Source: Diprion similis
Taxonomy: Eukaryota; Arthropoda; Insecta; Hymenoptera; Diprionidae
Reading direction: 5' to 3'
Assembly (NCBI RefSeq): GCF_021155765.1
Contig: NC_060114.1
Span: 16,935,501 to 16,999,500, forward strand
Length of the DNA stretch: 64,000 nucleotides
The translations under genes were made by a program, and so were the position numbers. The notes under the pieces are model-generated. The model had not been told where the DNA came from, did no database searches, and was given only the letters and a program-made list of their open reading frames with translations. Below are positions 14,301 through 26,660 of the stretch, piece by piece (within the stretch, counting starts at the first letter, position 1; each line of letters opens with the position of its first letter).

Positions 14301-15241
14301 AGTATAGTTGGATTGATTATTTGATGCCCTATATCGACGTAATTTTCTGAGGGGAATCGATTGCGCGTAGTCCGAATACGCTGCGAGGAACATCTAAAGA
14401 GTTACGGCCGAAAATCGAAAAAATTTCCATGCGATTCCTCAGCTGTTGATCCCACGCTCTTTTCGATGTCATTTTCGTGTTCCTGAGGGTCCAATTAGTC
14501 GAAAAAGGGTCCTGCAAAACCATTCGAAGACGAAAAGTTTCCGAGCCCTGAAAATCGCAAAAAAGGAAGGCTAACCCCTTTGAATTTTTTTCAGTCAAAA
14601 TTGGCGGATTTTTAAGTATAGTTGGATTGATTATTTGATGCCCTATATCGACGTAATTTTTTGAGGGGAATCGATTGCGCGTAGTCCGAATACGCTGCCA
14701 GAAACATCTCAAGAGTTACGGCCAAAAATCGAAAAAATTTCCATGCGATTCCTCTGCTGTTGATCCCACGCTCTTTTCGATGTCATTTTCGTGTTCCTGA
14801 GGGTCCAATTAGTCGAAAAAGGGTCCTGCAAAACCATTCGAAGACGAAAAGTTTCCGAGCCCTGAAAATCGCAAAAAAGGAAGGCTAACCCCTTTGGATT
14901 TTTTTCAGTCAAAATTGGCGGATTTTTAAGTATAGCTGGATTGATTATTTGATGCCCTATATCGACGTAATTTTTCGAGGGGAATCGATTGCGCGTAGTC
15001 CGAATACGCTGCGAGGAACATCTAAAGAGTTACGGCCGAAAATCGAAAAAATTTCCATGCGATTCCTCTGCTGTTGATCCCACGCTCTTTTCGATGTCAT
15101 TTTCGTGTTCCTGAGGGTCCAATTAGTCGAAAAAGGGTCCTGCAAAACCATTTTGAGACGAAAAGTTTCCGAGCCCTGAAAATCGCAAAAAAGGAAGGCT
15201 AACCCCTTTGGATTTTTTTCAGTCAAAATTGGCGGATTTTA
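6764..15241. repeat. Higher-order repeat, 27-monomer block, copy 1
   Basis: This 8,478-bp stretch (27 x 314) recurs directly adjacent at +8,478. Shared private variants prove the register: CCGAGTAGG at about 6,837 and 15,315; a C-to-T change (CCTACGC) at 7,859 and 16,337; CTCTGGTGTTG at about 10,357 and 18,835; and the strongly diverged monomer at 11,189-11,458 and 19,667-19,936. The left limit is placed where the base before AAGTATAG differs between copies (T at about 6,763, A at about 15,241). Limits are accurate to a few tens of bases because flanking monomers are similar. It contains an internal 9-monomer sub-block at 12,131-14,956 that is re-used at the right end of the array. Confidence 0.9.
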
Positions 15242-18200
15242 AAGTATAGTTGGATTGATTATTTGATGCCCTATATCGACGTAATTTTTCGAGAGGAATC
15301 GATTGCGCGTAGTCCGAGTAGGCTGCGAGCAACATTTAAAGAGTTACGGCTAAAAATCGAAAAAATTTCCATGTGATTCCTCTGCTGTTGATCCCACGCT
15401 CTTTTCGATTTCTTTTTCGTGTTCCTGAGGGTCCAATTAGTCGAAAAAGGGTCCTGCAAAACCATTCTGAGACGAAAAGTTTCCGAGCCCTGAAAATCGC
15501 AAAAAAGGAAGGCTAACCCCTTTGGATTTTTTTCAGTCAAAATTGGCGGATTTTCAAGTATAGTTGGATTGATTATTTGATGCCCTATATCGACGTAATT
15601 TTTCGAGGGGAATCGATTGCGCGTAGTCCGAATACGCTGCGAGGAACATCTAAAGAGTTACGGCCGAAAATCGAAAAAATTTCCATGCGATTCCTCTGCT
15701 GTTGATCCCACGCTCTTCTCGATGTCATTTTCGTGTTCCTGAGGGTCCAATTAGTCGAAAAAGGGTCCTGCAAAACCATTGTAAGACGAAAAGTTTCCGA
15801 GCCCTGAAAATCGCAAAAAAGGAAGGCTAACCCCTTTGGATTTTTTTCAGTCAAAATTGGCGGATTTTTAAGTATAGTTGGATTGATTATTTGATGCTCT
15901 ATATCGACGTAATTTTTCGAGAGGAATTGATTGCGCGTAGTCCGAATACGCTGCGAGCAACATTTAAAGAGTTAGGGCTAAAAATCGAAAAAATTTGCAT
16001 GTGATTCCTCTGCTGTTGATCCCACGCTCTTTTCGATTTCTTTTTCGTGTTCCTGAGGGTCCAATTAGTCGAAAAAGGGTCCTGCAAAACCATTCCGAGA
16101 CGAAAAGTTTCCGAGCCCTGAAAATCGCAAAAAAGGAAGGCTAACCCCTTTGGATTTTTTTCAGTCAAAATTGTCGGATTTTTGAGTATAGTTGGATTGA
16201 TTATTTGATGCCCTATATCGACGTAATTTTTCGAGGGGAATCGATAGCGCGTAGTCCGAATACGCTGCGAGGAACATCTAAAGAGTTACGGCCGAAAATC
16301 GAAAAAATTTCCATGCAATTCCTCTGCTGTTGATCCTACGCTCTTTTCGATTTTTTTTTCGTGTTCCTGAGGGTCTCATTAGTCGAAAAAGGGTCCTGCA
16401 AAACCATTCTGAGACGAAAAGTTTCCGAGCCCTGAAAATCGCAAAAAAGGAAGGCTAACCCCTTTGGATTTTTTTCAGTCAAAATTGGCGGATTTTTAAG
16501 TATAGTCGGATTGATTATTTGATGCCCTATATCGACGTAATTTTTCGAGGGGAATCGATTGCGCGTAGTCCGAATACGCTGCGAGGAACATCTAAAGAGT
16601 TACGGCCGAAAATCGAAAAAATTTCCATGCGATTCCTCTGCTGTTGATCCCACGCTCTTTTCGATGTCATTTTCGTGTTCCTGAGGGTCCAATTAGTCGA
16701 AAAAGGGTCCTGCAAAACCATTCTAAGACGAAAAGTTTCCGAGCCCTGAAAATCGCAAAAAAGGAAGGCTAACCCCTTTGGATTTTTTTCAGTCAAAATT
16801 GGCGGATTTTTAAGTATAGTTGGATTGATTATTTGATACCCTATATTGACGTAATTTTTCGAGGGGAATCGATTGCGCGTAGTCCGAATACGCTGCGAGG
16901 AACATCTAAAGAGTTACGGCCGAAAATCGAAAAAATTTCCATGCGATTCCTCTGCTGTTGATCCCACGCTCTTTTCGATGTCATTTTCGTGTTCCTGAGG
17001 GTCCAATTAGTCGAAAAAGGGTCCTGCAAAACCATTCCGAGACGAAAAGTTTCCGAGCCCTGAAAATCGCAAAAAAGGAAGGCTAACCCCTTTGGATTTT
17101 TTTCAGTCAAAATTGGCGGATTTTTAAGTATAGTTGGATTGATCATTTGATGCCCTATATCGACGTAATTTTTCGAGGGGAATCGATTGCGCGTAGTCCG
17201 AATACGCTGCGAGGAACATCTAAAGAGTTACGGCCGAAAATCGAAAAAATTTCCATGCGATTCCTCTGCTGTTGATCCCACGCTCTTTTCGATGTCATTT
17301 TCGTGTTCCTGAGGGTCCAATTAGTCGAAAAAGGGTCCTGCAAAACCATTCTAAGACGAAAAGTTTCCGAGCCCTGAAAATCGCAAAAAAGGAAGGCTAA
17401 CCCCTTTGGATTTTTTTCAGTCAAAATTGGCGGATTTTTCAGTATAGTTGGATTGATCATTTGATGCCCTATATCGACGTAATTTTTCGAGGGGAATCGA
17501 TTGCGCGTAGTCCGAATACGCTGCGAGGAACATCTAAAGAGTTACGGCCGAAAATCGAAAAAATTTCCATGCGATTCCTCTGCTGTTGATCCCACGCTCT
17601 TTTCGATGTCATTTTCGTGTTCCTGAGGGTCCAATTAGTCGAAAAAGGGTCCTGCAAAACCATTCCGAGACGAAAAGTTTCCGAGCCCTGAAAATCGCAA
17701 AAAAGGAAGGCTAACCCCTTTGGATTTTTTTCAGTCAAAATTGGCGGATTTTTAAGTATAGTTGGATTGATCATTTGATGCCCTATATCGACGTAATTTT
17801 TCGAGGGGAATCGATTGCGCGTAGTCCGAATACGCTGCGAGGAACATCTCAAGAGTTACGGCCGAAAATCGAAAAAATTTCCATGCAATTCCTCTGCTGT
17901 TGATCCCACGCTCTTTTCGATTTCTCTTTCGTGTTCCTGAGGGTCTCATTAGTCGAAAAAGGGTCCTGCAAAACCATTCTGAGACGAAAAGTTTCCGAGC
18001 CCTGAAAATCGCAAAAAAGGAAGGCTAACCCCTTTGGATTTTTTTCAGTCAAAATTGGCGGATTTTTAAGTATAGTTGGATTGATTATTTGATGCCCTAT
18101 ATCGACGTAATTTTTCGAGAGGAATCGATTGCGCGTAGTCCGAATAGGCTGCGAGCAACATTTAAAGAGTTACGGCTAAAAATCGAAAAAATTTTCATGT

Positions 18201-21200
18201 GATTCCTCTGCTGTTGATCCCACGCTCTTTTCGATTTCTTTTTCGTGTTCCTGAGGGTCCAATTAGTCGAAAAAGGGTCCTGCAAAACCATTCTGAGACG
18301 AAAAGTTTCCGAGCCCTGAAAATCGCAAAAAAGGAAGGCTAACCCCTTTGGATTTTTTTCAGTCAAAATTGGCGGATTTTCAAGTATAGTTGGATTGATT
18401 ATTTGATGCCCTATATCGACGTAATTTTTCGAGGGGAATCGATTGCGCGTAGTCCGAATACGCTGCGAGGAACATCTAAAGAGTTACGGCCGAAAATCGA
18501 AAAAATTTCCATGCGATTCCTCTGCTGTTGATCCCACGCTCTTTTCGATGTCATTTTCGTGTTCCTGAGGGTCCAATTAGTCGAAAAAGGGTCCTGCAAA
18601 ACCATTCTAAGACGAAAAGTTTCCGAGCCCTGAAAATCGCAAAAAAGGAAGGCTAACCCCTTTGGATTTTTTTCAGTCAAAATTGGCGGATTTTTAAGTA
18701 TAGTTGGATTGATTATTTGATGCCCTATATCGACGTAATTTTTCGAGAGGAATCGATTGCGCGTAGTCCGAATAGGCTGCGAGCAACATTTAAAGAGTTA
18801 CGGCTAAAAATCGAAAAAATTTCCATGTGATTCCTCTGGTGTTGATCCCACGCTCTTTTCGATTTCTTTTTCGTGTTCCTGAGGGTCCAATTAGTCGAAA
18901 AAGGGTCCTGCAAAACCATTCTGAGACGAAAAGTTTCCGAGCCCTGAAAATCGCAAAAAAGGAAGGCTAACCCCTTTGGATTTTTTTCAGTCAAAATTGG
19001 CGGATTTTCAAGTATAGTTGGATTGATTATTTGATGCCCTATATCGACGTAATTTTTCGAGGGGAATCGATTGCGCGTAGTCCGAATACGCTGCGAGGAA
19101 CATCTAAAGAGTTACGGCCGAAAATCGAAAAAATTTCCATGCGATTCCTCTGCTGTTGATCCCACGCTCTTTTCGATGTCATTTTCGTGTTCCTGAGGGT
19201 CCAATTAGTCGAAAAAGGGTCCTGCAAAACCATTGTAAGACGAAAAGTTTCCGAGCCCTGAAAATCGCAAAAAAGGAAGGCTAACCCCTTTGGATTTTTT
19301 TCAGTCAAAATTGGCGGATTTTTAAGTATAGTTGGATTGATTATTTGATGCCCTATATCGACGTAATTTTTCGAGAGGAATTGATTGCGCGTAGTCCGAA
19401 TACGCTGCGAGCAACATTTAAAGAGTTAGGGCTAAAAATCGAAAAAATTTCCATGTGATTCCTCTGCTGTTGATCCCACGCTCTTTTCGATTTCTTTTTC
19501 GTGTTCCTGAGGGTCCAATTAGTCGAAAAAGGGTCCTGCAAAACCATTCCGAGACGAAAAGTTTCCGAGCCCTGAAAATCGCAAAAAAGGAAGGCTAACC
19601 CCTTTGGATTTTTTTCAGTCAAAATTGGCGGATTTTTAAGTATAGTTGGATTGATTATTTGATGCGCTATATCGACGTAATTTTTTGAGGGGAATCGATT
19701 GCGCGTAGTCCGAATGGGCGGCGAGCAACATTTAAAGAGTTACAGCTAAAAATCGAAAAACTTTCCATGTGATTCCTCTGCTGTTGATCCCCCGCTTTTT
19801 TCGATGTCTTTCTCGTGTTCCTGAGGGTCCAATTAGTCGAAAAAGGGTCCAGCAAAATCATTCTGAGACGAAAAGTTTCCGAGCCCTGAAAATCGCAAAA
19901 AAGGAAGGCTAACCCCTTTGGATTTTTTTCAGTCAAAATTGGCGGATTTTTAAGTATAGTTGGATTGATTATTTGATGCGCTATATCGACGTAATTTTTT
20001 GAGGGGAATCAATTGCGCGTAGTCCGAATACGCTGCGAGGAACATCTAAAGAGTTACGGCCGAAAATCGAAAAAATTTCCATGCGATTCCTCTGCTGTTG
20101 ATCCCACGCTCTTTTCGATGTCATTTTCGTATTCCTGAGGGTCCAATTAGTCGAAAAAGGGTTCTGCAAAACCATTCGAAGACGAAAAGTTTCCGAGCCC
20201 TGAAAATCGCAAAAAAGGAAGGCTAACCCCTTTGGATTTTTTTCAGTCAAAATTGGCGGATTTTTAAGTATAGTTGGATTGATTATTTGATGCCCTATAT
20301 CGACGTAATTTTTTGAGGGGAATCAATTGCGCGTAGTCCGAATACGCTGCGAGGAACATCTAAAGAGTTACGGCCGAAAATCGAAAAAATTTTCATGCGA
20401 TTCCTCTGCTGTTGATCCCACGCTCTTTTCGATGTCATTTTCGTGTTCCTGAGGGTCCAATTAGTCGAAAAAGGGTCCTGCAAAACCATTCGAAGACGAA
20501 AAGTTTCCGAGCCCTGAAAATCGCAAAAAAGGAAGGCTAACCCCTTTGGATTTTTTTCAGTCAAAATTGGCGGATTTTTAAGTATAGCTGGATTGATTAT
20601 TTGATGCCCTATATCGACGTAATTTTTCGAGGGGAATCGATTGCGCGTAGTCCGAATACGCTGCGAGGAACATCTAAAGAGTTACGGCCGAAAATCGAAA
20701 AAATTTCCATGCGATTCCTCTGCTGTTGATCCCACGCTCTTTTCGATGTCATTTTCGTGTTCCTGAGGGTCCAATTAGTCGAAAAAGGGTCCTGCAAAAC
20801 CATTTTGAGACGAAAAGTTTCCGAGCCCTGAAAATCGCAAAAAAGGAAGGCTAACCCCTTTGGATTTTTTTCAGTCAAAATTGGCGGATTTTAAAGTATA
20901 GTTGGATTGATTATTTGATGCCCTATATCGACGTAATTTTTCGAGAGGAATCGATTGCGCGTAGTCCGAATAGGCTGCGAGCAACATTTAAAGAGTTACG
21001 GCTAAAAATCGAAAAAATTTCCATGTGATTCCTCTGCTGTTGATCCCACGCTCTTTTCGATTTATTTTTCGTGTTCCTGAGGGTCCAATTAGTCGAAAAA
21101 GGGTCCTGCAAAACCATTCTGAGACGAAAAGTTTCCGAGCCCTGAAAATCGCAAAAAAGGAAGGCTAACCCCTTTGGATTTTTTTCAGTCAAAATTGGCG

Positions 21201-23719
21201 GATTTTCAAGTATAGTTGGATTGATTATTTGATGGCCTATATCGACGTAATTTTTCGAGGGGAATCGATTGCGCGTAGTCCGAATACGCTGCGAGGAACA
21301 TCTAAAGAGTTACGGCCGAAAATCGAAAAAATTTCCATGCGATTCCTCTGCTGTTGATCCCACGCTCTTTTCGATGTCATTTTCGTGTTCCTGAGGGTCC
21401 AATTAGTCGAAAAAGGGTCCTGCAAAACCATTGTAAGACGAAAAGTTTCCGAGCCCTGAAAATCGCAAAAAAGGAAGGCTAACCCCTTTGGATTTTTTTC
21501 AGTCAAAATTGGCGGATTTTTAAGTATAGTTGGATTGATTATTTGATGCCCTATATCGACGTAATTTTTCGAGAGGAATTGATTGCGCGTAGTCCGAATA
21601 CGCTGCGAGCAACATTTAAAGAGTTAGGGCTAAAAATCGAAAAAATTTCCATGTGATTCCTCTGCTGTTGATCCCACGCTCTTTTCGATTTCTTTTTCGT
21701 GTTCCTGAGGGTCCAATTAGTCGAAAAAGGGTCCTGCAAAACCATTCCGAGACGAAAAGTTTCCGAGCCCTGAAAATCGCAAAAAAGGAAGGCTAACCCC
21801 TTTGGATTTTTTTCAGTCAAAATTGGCGGATTTTTGAGTATAGTTGGATTGATTATTTGATGCCCTATATCGACGTAATTTTTCGAGGGGAATCGATTGC
21901 GCGTAGTCCGAATACGCTGCGAGGAACATCTAAAGAGTTACGGCCGAAAATCGAAAAAATTTCCATGCAATTCCTCTGCTGTTGATCCCACGCTCTTTTC
22001 GATTTCTTTTTCGTGTTCCTGAGGGTCTCATTAGTCGAAAAAGGGTCCTGCAAAACCATTCTGAGACGAAAAGTTTCCGAGCCCTGAAAATCGCAAAAAA
22101 GGAAGGCTAACCCCTTTGGATTTTTTTCAGTCAAAATTGGCGGATTTTTAAGTATAGTTGGATTGATCATTTGATACCCTATATCGACGTAATTTTTCGA
22201 GAGGAATTGATTGCGCGTAGTCCGAATACGCTGCGAGCAACATTTAAAGAGTTAGGGCTAAAAATCGAAAAAATTTTCATGTGATTCCTCTGCTGTTGAT
22301 CCCACGCTCTTTTCGATTTCTTTTTCGTGTTCCTGAGGGTCCAATTAGTCGAAAAAGGGTCCTGCAAAACCATTCCGAGACGAAAAGTTTCCGAGCCCTG
22401 AAAATCGCAAAAAAGGAAGGCTAACCCCTTTGGATTTTTTTCAGTCAAAATTGGCGGATTTTTAAGTATAGTTGGATTGATCATTTGATGCCCTTTATCG
22501 ACGTAATTTTTCGAGGGGAATCGATTGCGCGTAGTCCGAATACGCTGCGAGGAACATCTAAAGAGTTACGGCCGAAAATCGAAAAAATTTCCATGCGATT
22601 CCTCTGCTGTTGATTCCACGCTTTTTTCGATGTCATTTTCGTGTTCCTGAGGGTCCAATTAGTCGAAAAAGGGTCCTGCAAAACCATTCTAAGACGAAAA
22701 GTTTCCGAGCCCTGAAAATCGCAAAAAAGGAAGGCTAACCCCTTTGGATTTTTTTCAGTCAAAATTGGCGGATTTGTAAGTATAGTTGGATTGATTATTT
22801 GATGCCCTATATCGACGTAATTTTCTGAGGGGAATCGATTGCGCGTAGTCCGAATACGCTGCGAGGAACATCTAAAGAGTTACGGCCGAAAATCGAAAAA
22901 ATTTCCATGCGATTCCTCAGCTGTTGATCCCACGCTCTTTTCGATGTCATTTTCGTGTTCCTGAGGGTCCAATTAGTCGAAAAAGGGTCCTGCAAAACCA
23001 TTCGAAGACGAAAAGTTTCCGAGCCCTGAAAATCGCAAAAAAGGAAGGCTAACCCCTTTGAATTTTTTTCAGTCAAAATTGGCGGATTTTTAAGTATAGT
23101 TGGATTGATTATTTGATGCCCTATATCGACGTAATTTTTTGAGGGGAATCGATTGCGCGTAGTCCGAATACGCTGCCAGAAACATCTCAAGAGTTACGGC
23201 CAAAAATCGAAAAAATTTCCATGCGATTCCTCTGCTGTTGATCCCACGCTCTTTTCGATGTCATTTTCGTGTTCCTGAGGGTCCAATTAGTCGAAAAAGG
23301 GTCCTGCAAAACCATTCGAAGACGAAAAGTTTCCGAGCCCTGAAAATCGCAAAAAAGGAAGGCTAACCCCTTTGGATTTTTTTCAGTCAAAATTGGCGGA
23401 TTTTTAAGTATAGCTGGATTGATTATTTGATGCCCTATATCGACGTAATTTTTCGAGGGGAATCGATTGCGCGTAGTCCGAATACGCTGCGAGGAACATC
23501 TAAAGAGTTACGGCCGAAAATCGAAAAAATTTCCATGCGATTCCTCTGCTGTTGATCCCACGCTCTTTTCGATGTCATTTTCGTGTTCCTGAGGGTCCAA
23601 TTAGTCGAAAAAGGGTCCTGCAAAACCATTTTGAGACGAAAAGTTTCCGAGCCCTGAAAATCGCAAAAAAGGAAGGCTAACCCCTTTGGATTTTTTTCAG
23701 TCAAAATTGGCGGATTTTA
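15242..23719. repeat. Higher-order repeat, 27-monomer block, copy 2
   Basis: Tandem copy of 6,764-15,241. The two copies are nearly identical over 8.5 kb. One clear difference is C at 17,850 (CATCTCAAG) against A at 9,372 (CATCTAAAG). The near-identity implies a recent event. The junction lies between about 15,241 and 15,316, inside a monomer that is a hybrid of two variants, as expected for unequal crossing-over in register. An assembly duplication is possible, but the single-base difference argues against simple copying of one contig. Confidence 0.88.
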
Positions 23720-26030
23720 AAGTATAGTTGGATTGATTATTTGATGCCCTATATCGACGTAATTTTTCGAGAGGAATCGATTGCGCGTAGTCCGAATAGG
23801 CTGCGAGCAACATTTAAAGAGTTACGGCTAAAAATCGAAAAAATTTCCATGTGATTCCTCTGCTGTTGATCCCACGCTCTTTTCGATTTATTTTTCGTGT
23901 TCCTGAGGGTCCAATTAGTCGAAAAAGGGTCCTGCAAAACCATTCTGAGACGAAAAGTTTCCGAGCCCTGAAAATCGCAAAAAAGGAAGGCTAACCCCTT
24001 TGGATTTTTTTCAGTCAAAATTGGCGGATTTTCAAGTATAGTTGGATTGATTATTTGATGGCCTATATCGACGTAATTTTTCGAGGGGAATCGATTGCGC
24101 GTAGTCCGAATACGCTGCGAGGAACATCTAAAGAGTTACGGCCGAAAATCGAAAAAATTTCCATGCGATTCCTCTGCTGTTGATCCCACGCTCTTTTCGA
24201 TGTCATTTTCGTGTTCCTGAGGGTCCAATTAGTCGAAAAAGGGTCCTGCAAAACCATTGTAAGACGAAAAGTTTCCGAGCCCTGAAAATCGCAAAAAAGG
24301 AAGGCTAACCCCTTTGGATTTTTTTCAGTCAAAATTGGCGGATTTTTAAGTATAGTTGGATTGATTATTTGATGCCCTATATCGACGTAATTTTTCGAGA
24401 GGAATTGATTGCGCGTAGTCCGAATACGCTGCGAGCAACATTTAAAGAGTTAGGGCTAAAAATCGAAAAAATTTCCATGTGATTCCTCTGCTGTTGATCC
24501 CACGCTCTTTTCGATTTCTTTTTCGTGTTCCTGAGGGTCCAATTAGTCGAAAAAGGGTCCTGCAAAACCATTCCGAGACGAAAAGTTTCCGAGCCCTGAA
24601 AATCGCAAAAAAGGAAGGCTAACCCCTTTGGATTTTTTTCAGTCAAAATTGGCGGATTTTTGAGTATAGTTGGATTGATTATTTGATGCCCTATATCGAC
24701 GTAATTTTTCGAGGGGAATCGATTGCGCGTAGTCCGAATACGCTGCGAGGAACATCTAAAGAGTTACGGCCGAAAATCGAAAAAATTTCCATGCAATTCC
24801 TCTGCTGTTGATCCCACGCTCTTTTCGATTTCTTTTTCGTGTTCCTGAGGGTCTCATTAGTCGAAAAAGGGTCCTGCAAAACCATTCTGAGACGAAAAGT
24901 TTCCGAGCCCTGAAAATCGCAAAAAAGGAAGGCTAACCCCTTTGGATTTTTTTCAGTCAAAATTGGCGGATTTTTAAGTATAGTTGGATTGATCATTTGA
25001 TACCCTATATCGACGTAATTTTTCGAGAGGAATTGATTGCGCGTAGTCCGAATACGCTGCGAGCAACATTTAAAGAGTTAGGGCTAAAAATCGAAAAAAT
25101 TTTCATGTGATTCCTCTGCTGTTGATCCCACGCTCTTTTCGATTTCTTTTTCGTGTTCCTGAGGGTCCAATTAGTCGAAAAAGGGTCCTGCAAAACCATT
25201 CCGAGACGAAAAGTTTCCGAGCCCTGAAAATCGCAAAAAAGGAAGGCTAACCCCTTTGGATTTTTTTCAGTCAAAATTGGCGGATTTTTAAGTATAGTTG
25301 GATTGATCATTTGATGCCCTTTATCGACGTAATTTTTCGAGGGGAATCGATTGCGCGTAGTCCGAATACGCTGCGAGGAACATCTAAAGAGTTACGGCCG
25401 AAAATCGAAAAAATTTCCATGCGATTCCTCTGCTGTTGATTCCACGCTTTTTTCGATGTCATTTTCGTGTTCCTGAGGGTCCAATTAGTCGAAAAAGGGT
25501 CCTGCAAAACCATTCTAAGACGAAAAGTTTCCGAGCCCTGAAAATCGCAAAAAAGGAAGGCTAACCCCTTTGGATTTTTTTCAGTCAAAATTGGCGGATT
25601 TGTAAGTATAGTTGGATTGATTATTTGATGCCCTATATCGACGTAATTTTCTGAGGGGAATCGATTGCGCGTAGTCCGAATACGCTGCGAGGAACATCTA
25701 AAGAGTTACGGCCGAAAATCGAAAAAATTTCCATGCGATTCCTCAGCTGTTGATCCCACGCTCTTTTCGATGTCATTTTCGTGTTCCTGAGGGTCCAATT
25801 AGTCGAAAAAGGGTCCTGCAAAACCATTCGAAGACGAAAAGTTTCCGAGCCCTGAAAATCGCAAAAAAGGAAGGCTAACCCCTTTGAATTTTTTTCAGTC
25901 AAAATTGGCGGATTTTTAAGTATAGTTGGATTGATTATTTGATGCCCTATATCGACGTAATTTTTTGAGGGGAATCGATTGCGCGTAGTCCGAATACGCT
26001 GCCAGAAACATCTCAAGAGTTACGGCCAAA
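23720..26030. repeat. Repeat of the 9-monomer sub-block (2,826-bp offset)
   Basis: From about 23,435 to 26,030 the sequence repeats 20,609-23,204 at an offset of 2,826 bp (9 x 314), and also repeats 12,131-14,726. Diagnostic shared variants are CCATTTTGAGACG, GGATTTTAAAGTATAG, GATTTATTTTTCG, TTTGATGGCCTATATCG, GGATTTGTAAGTATAG, CCTCAGCTGTTG and GCTGCCAGAAACATCTC. The same nine-monomer series therefore occurs three times in the array. The match stops at about 26,040, where the edge monomers begin. Confidence 0.88.
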
Positions 26031-26040
26031 AATCGAAAAA

Positions 26041-26660
26041 AATTCCATGTGATTCCTCTGCTGTTGACCCCACCCTCTTCTCGTTGTCTTTTTCGTGTTC
26101 CTGAGGGTCTAATTAGTCGAAAAAGGGTCCTGCAAAACCATTCTGAGACGAAAAGTTTCCGAACCCTGAAAATCGCAAAAAAGGAAGGCTAACCCCTTTG
26201 GATTTTTTTCAGTCAAAATTGGCGGATTTTTATGTATAGTTGGAATGATTATTTGATGCCCTCTATTGACGTAATTTTTCGAGAGGAATCGATTGCGCGT
26301 AGTCCGAATACGCTGCGAGCAACATCTCAAGAGTTACGGCCGAAAATCGAAAAAAATTTCCTGTGATTTCTCTGTTGTTGATCCCACGCTCTTTTCGATT
26401 TCTTTTTCGTGTTTCTGAGAGTCCAGTTAGTCGAAAAAGGGTCCCGCAAAACCATTCTGAGACGAAAAGTTTCCGAGCCCTGAAAATCGCAAAAAGGAAG
26501 GCTAACCCCTTTGGATTTCTCTCAGTCGAAATTTGGCCGATTTTGAAGTTTAGTTCAACTCATCATGTGGTGCTTCATAGCGATGTACTTTTGCGAAAGG
26601 AATCCGTCGTGCTAAGTCTTACCACGCTGCGAACATCTAATCAAAATTCACGGCTGAAAT
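26041..26660. repeat. Diverged satellite monomers at the array edge
   Basis: The first monomer here (about 26,041-26,355) is complete but carries many private changes, such as GTTGACCCCACCCTCTTCTCGT and GGAATGATTATTTGATGCCCTC. The next one (about 26,356-26,660) begins well conserved and becomes heavily substituted after 26,515, including TTTAGTTCAACTCATCATG in place of the usual TATAGTTGGATTGATTATTTG. Recognisable identity ends at about 26,660. A plus-strand open frame from 26,363 to 26,776 crosses this edge but is satellite sequence, not a gene. Confidence 0.85.

Larger units (their letters stand above)
1..26040. repeat. 314-bp satellite DNA array (main body)
   Basis: A head-to-tail array with a strict 314-bp period, seen by the return of landmarks such as GTTGATCCCACGCTC, GGCTAACCCCTTTGG and CGATTGCGCGTAGTCC every 314 bases. 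About 83 monomers are in view, and the array is already in mid-monomer at base 1, so it extends left of the window. Monomers fall into recurring variants: one with GCAACATTTAAAGAGTTAGGGC, one with GGAACATCTAAAGAGTTACGG, one with a CTCATTAG substitution, plus mosaics of these. Each monomer has several A/T runs of 5-7 bases, typical of bent satellite DNA. The 314-base period is not a multiple of three. I did not see transposase, terminal inverted repeats or target-site duplications, so this is satellite rather than a transposon. Whether it is centromeric, pericentric or interstitial cannot be told from sequence alone. Confidence 0.97.

Noticed and set aside
1-26040. CRISPR array
   Set aside because: The repeats are 314 bp, contiguous and without unique spacers, and the window is eukaryotic.
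1-26040. CENP-B box in the satellite
   Set aside because: The closest match (TTCGTGTTCCTGAGGGT) lacks required positions of the CENP-B consensus, so centromere function is not claimed.
1-26040. Transposon or integrated virus as source of the satellite
   Set aside because: No transposase, reverse transcriptase, integrase or capsid-like frames and no terminal repeats were seen in the array.
199-26330. About 80 repeated minus-strand frames of 89-127 codons as a tandem protein gene family
   Set aside because: They are the same satellite segment each time. Most begin at TTG rather than ATG, the 314-base period shifts frame between units, amino-acid changes are frequent, and some units contain in-frame stops.
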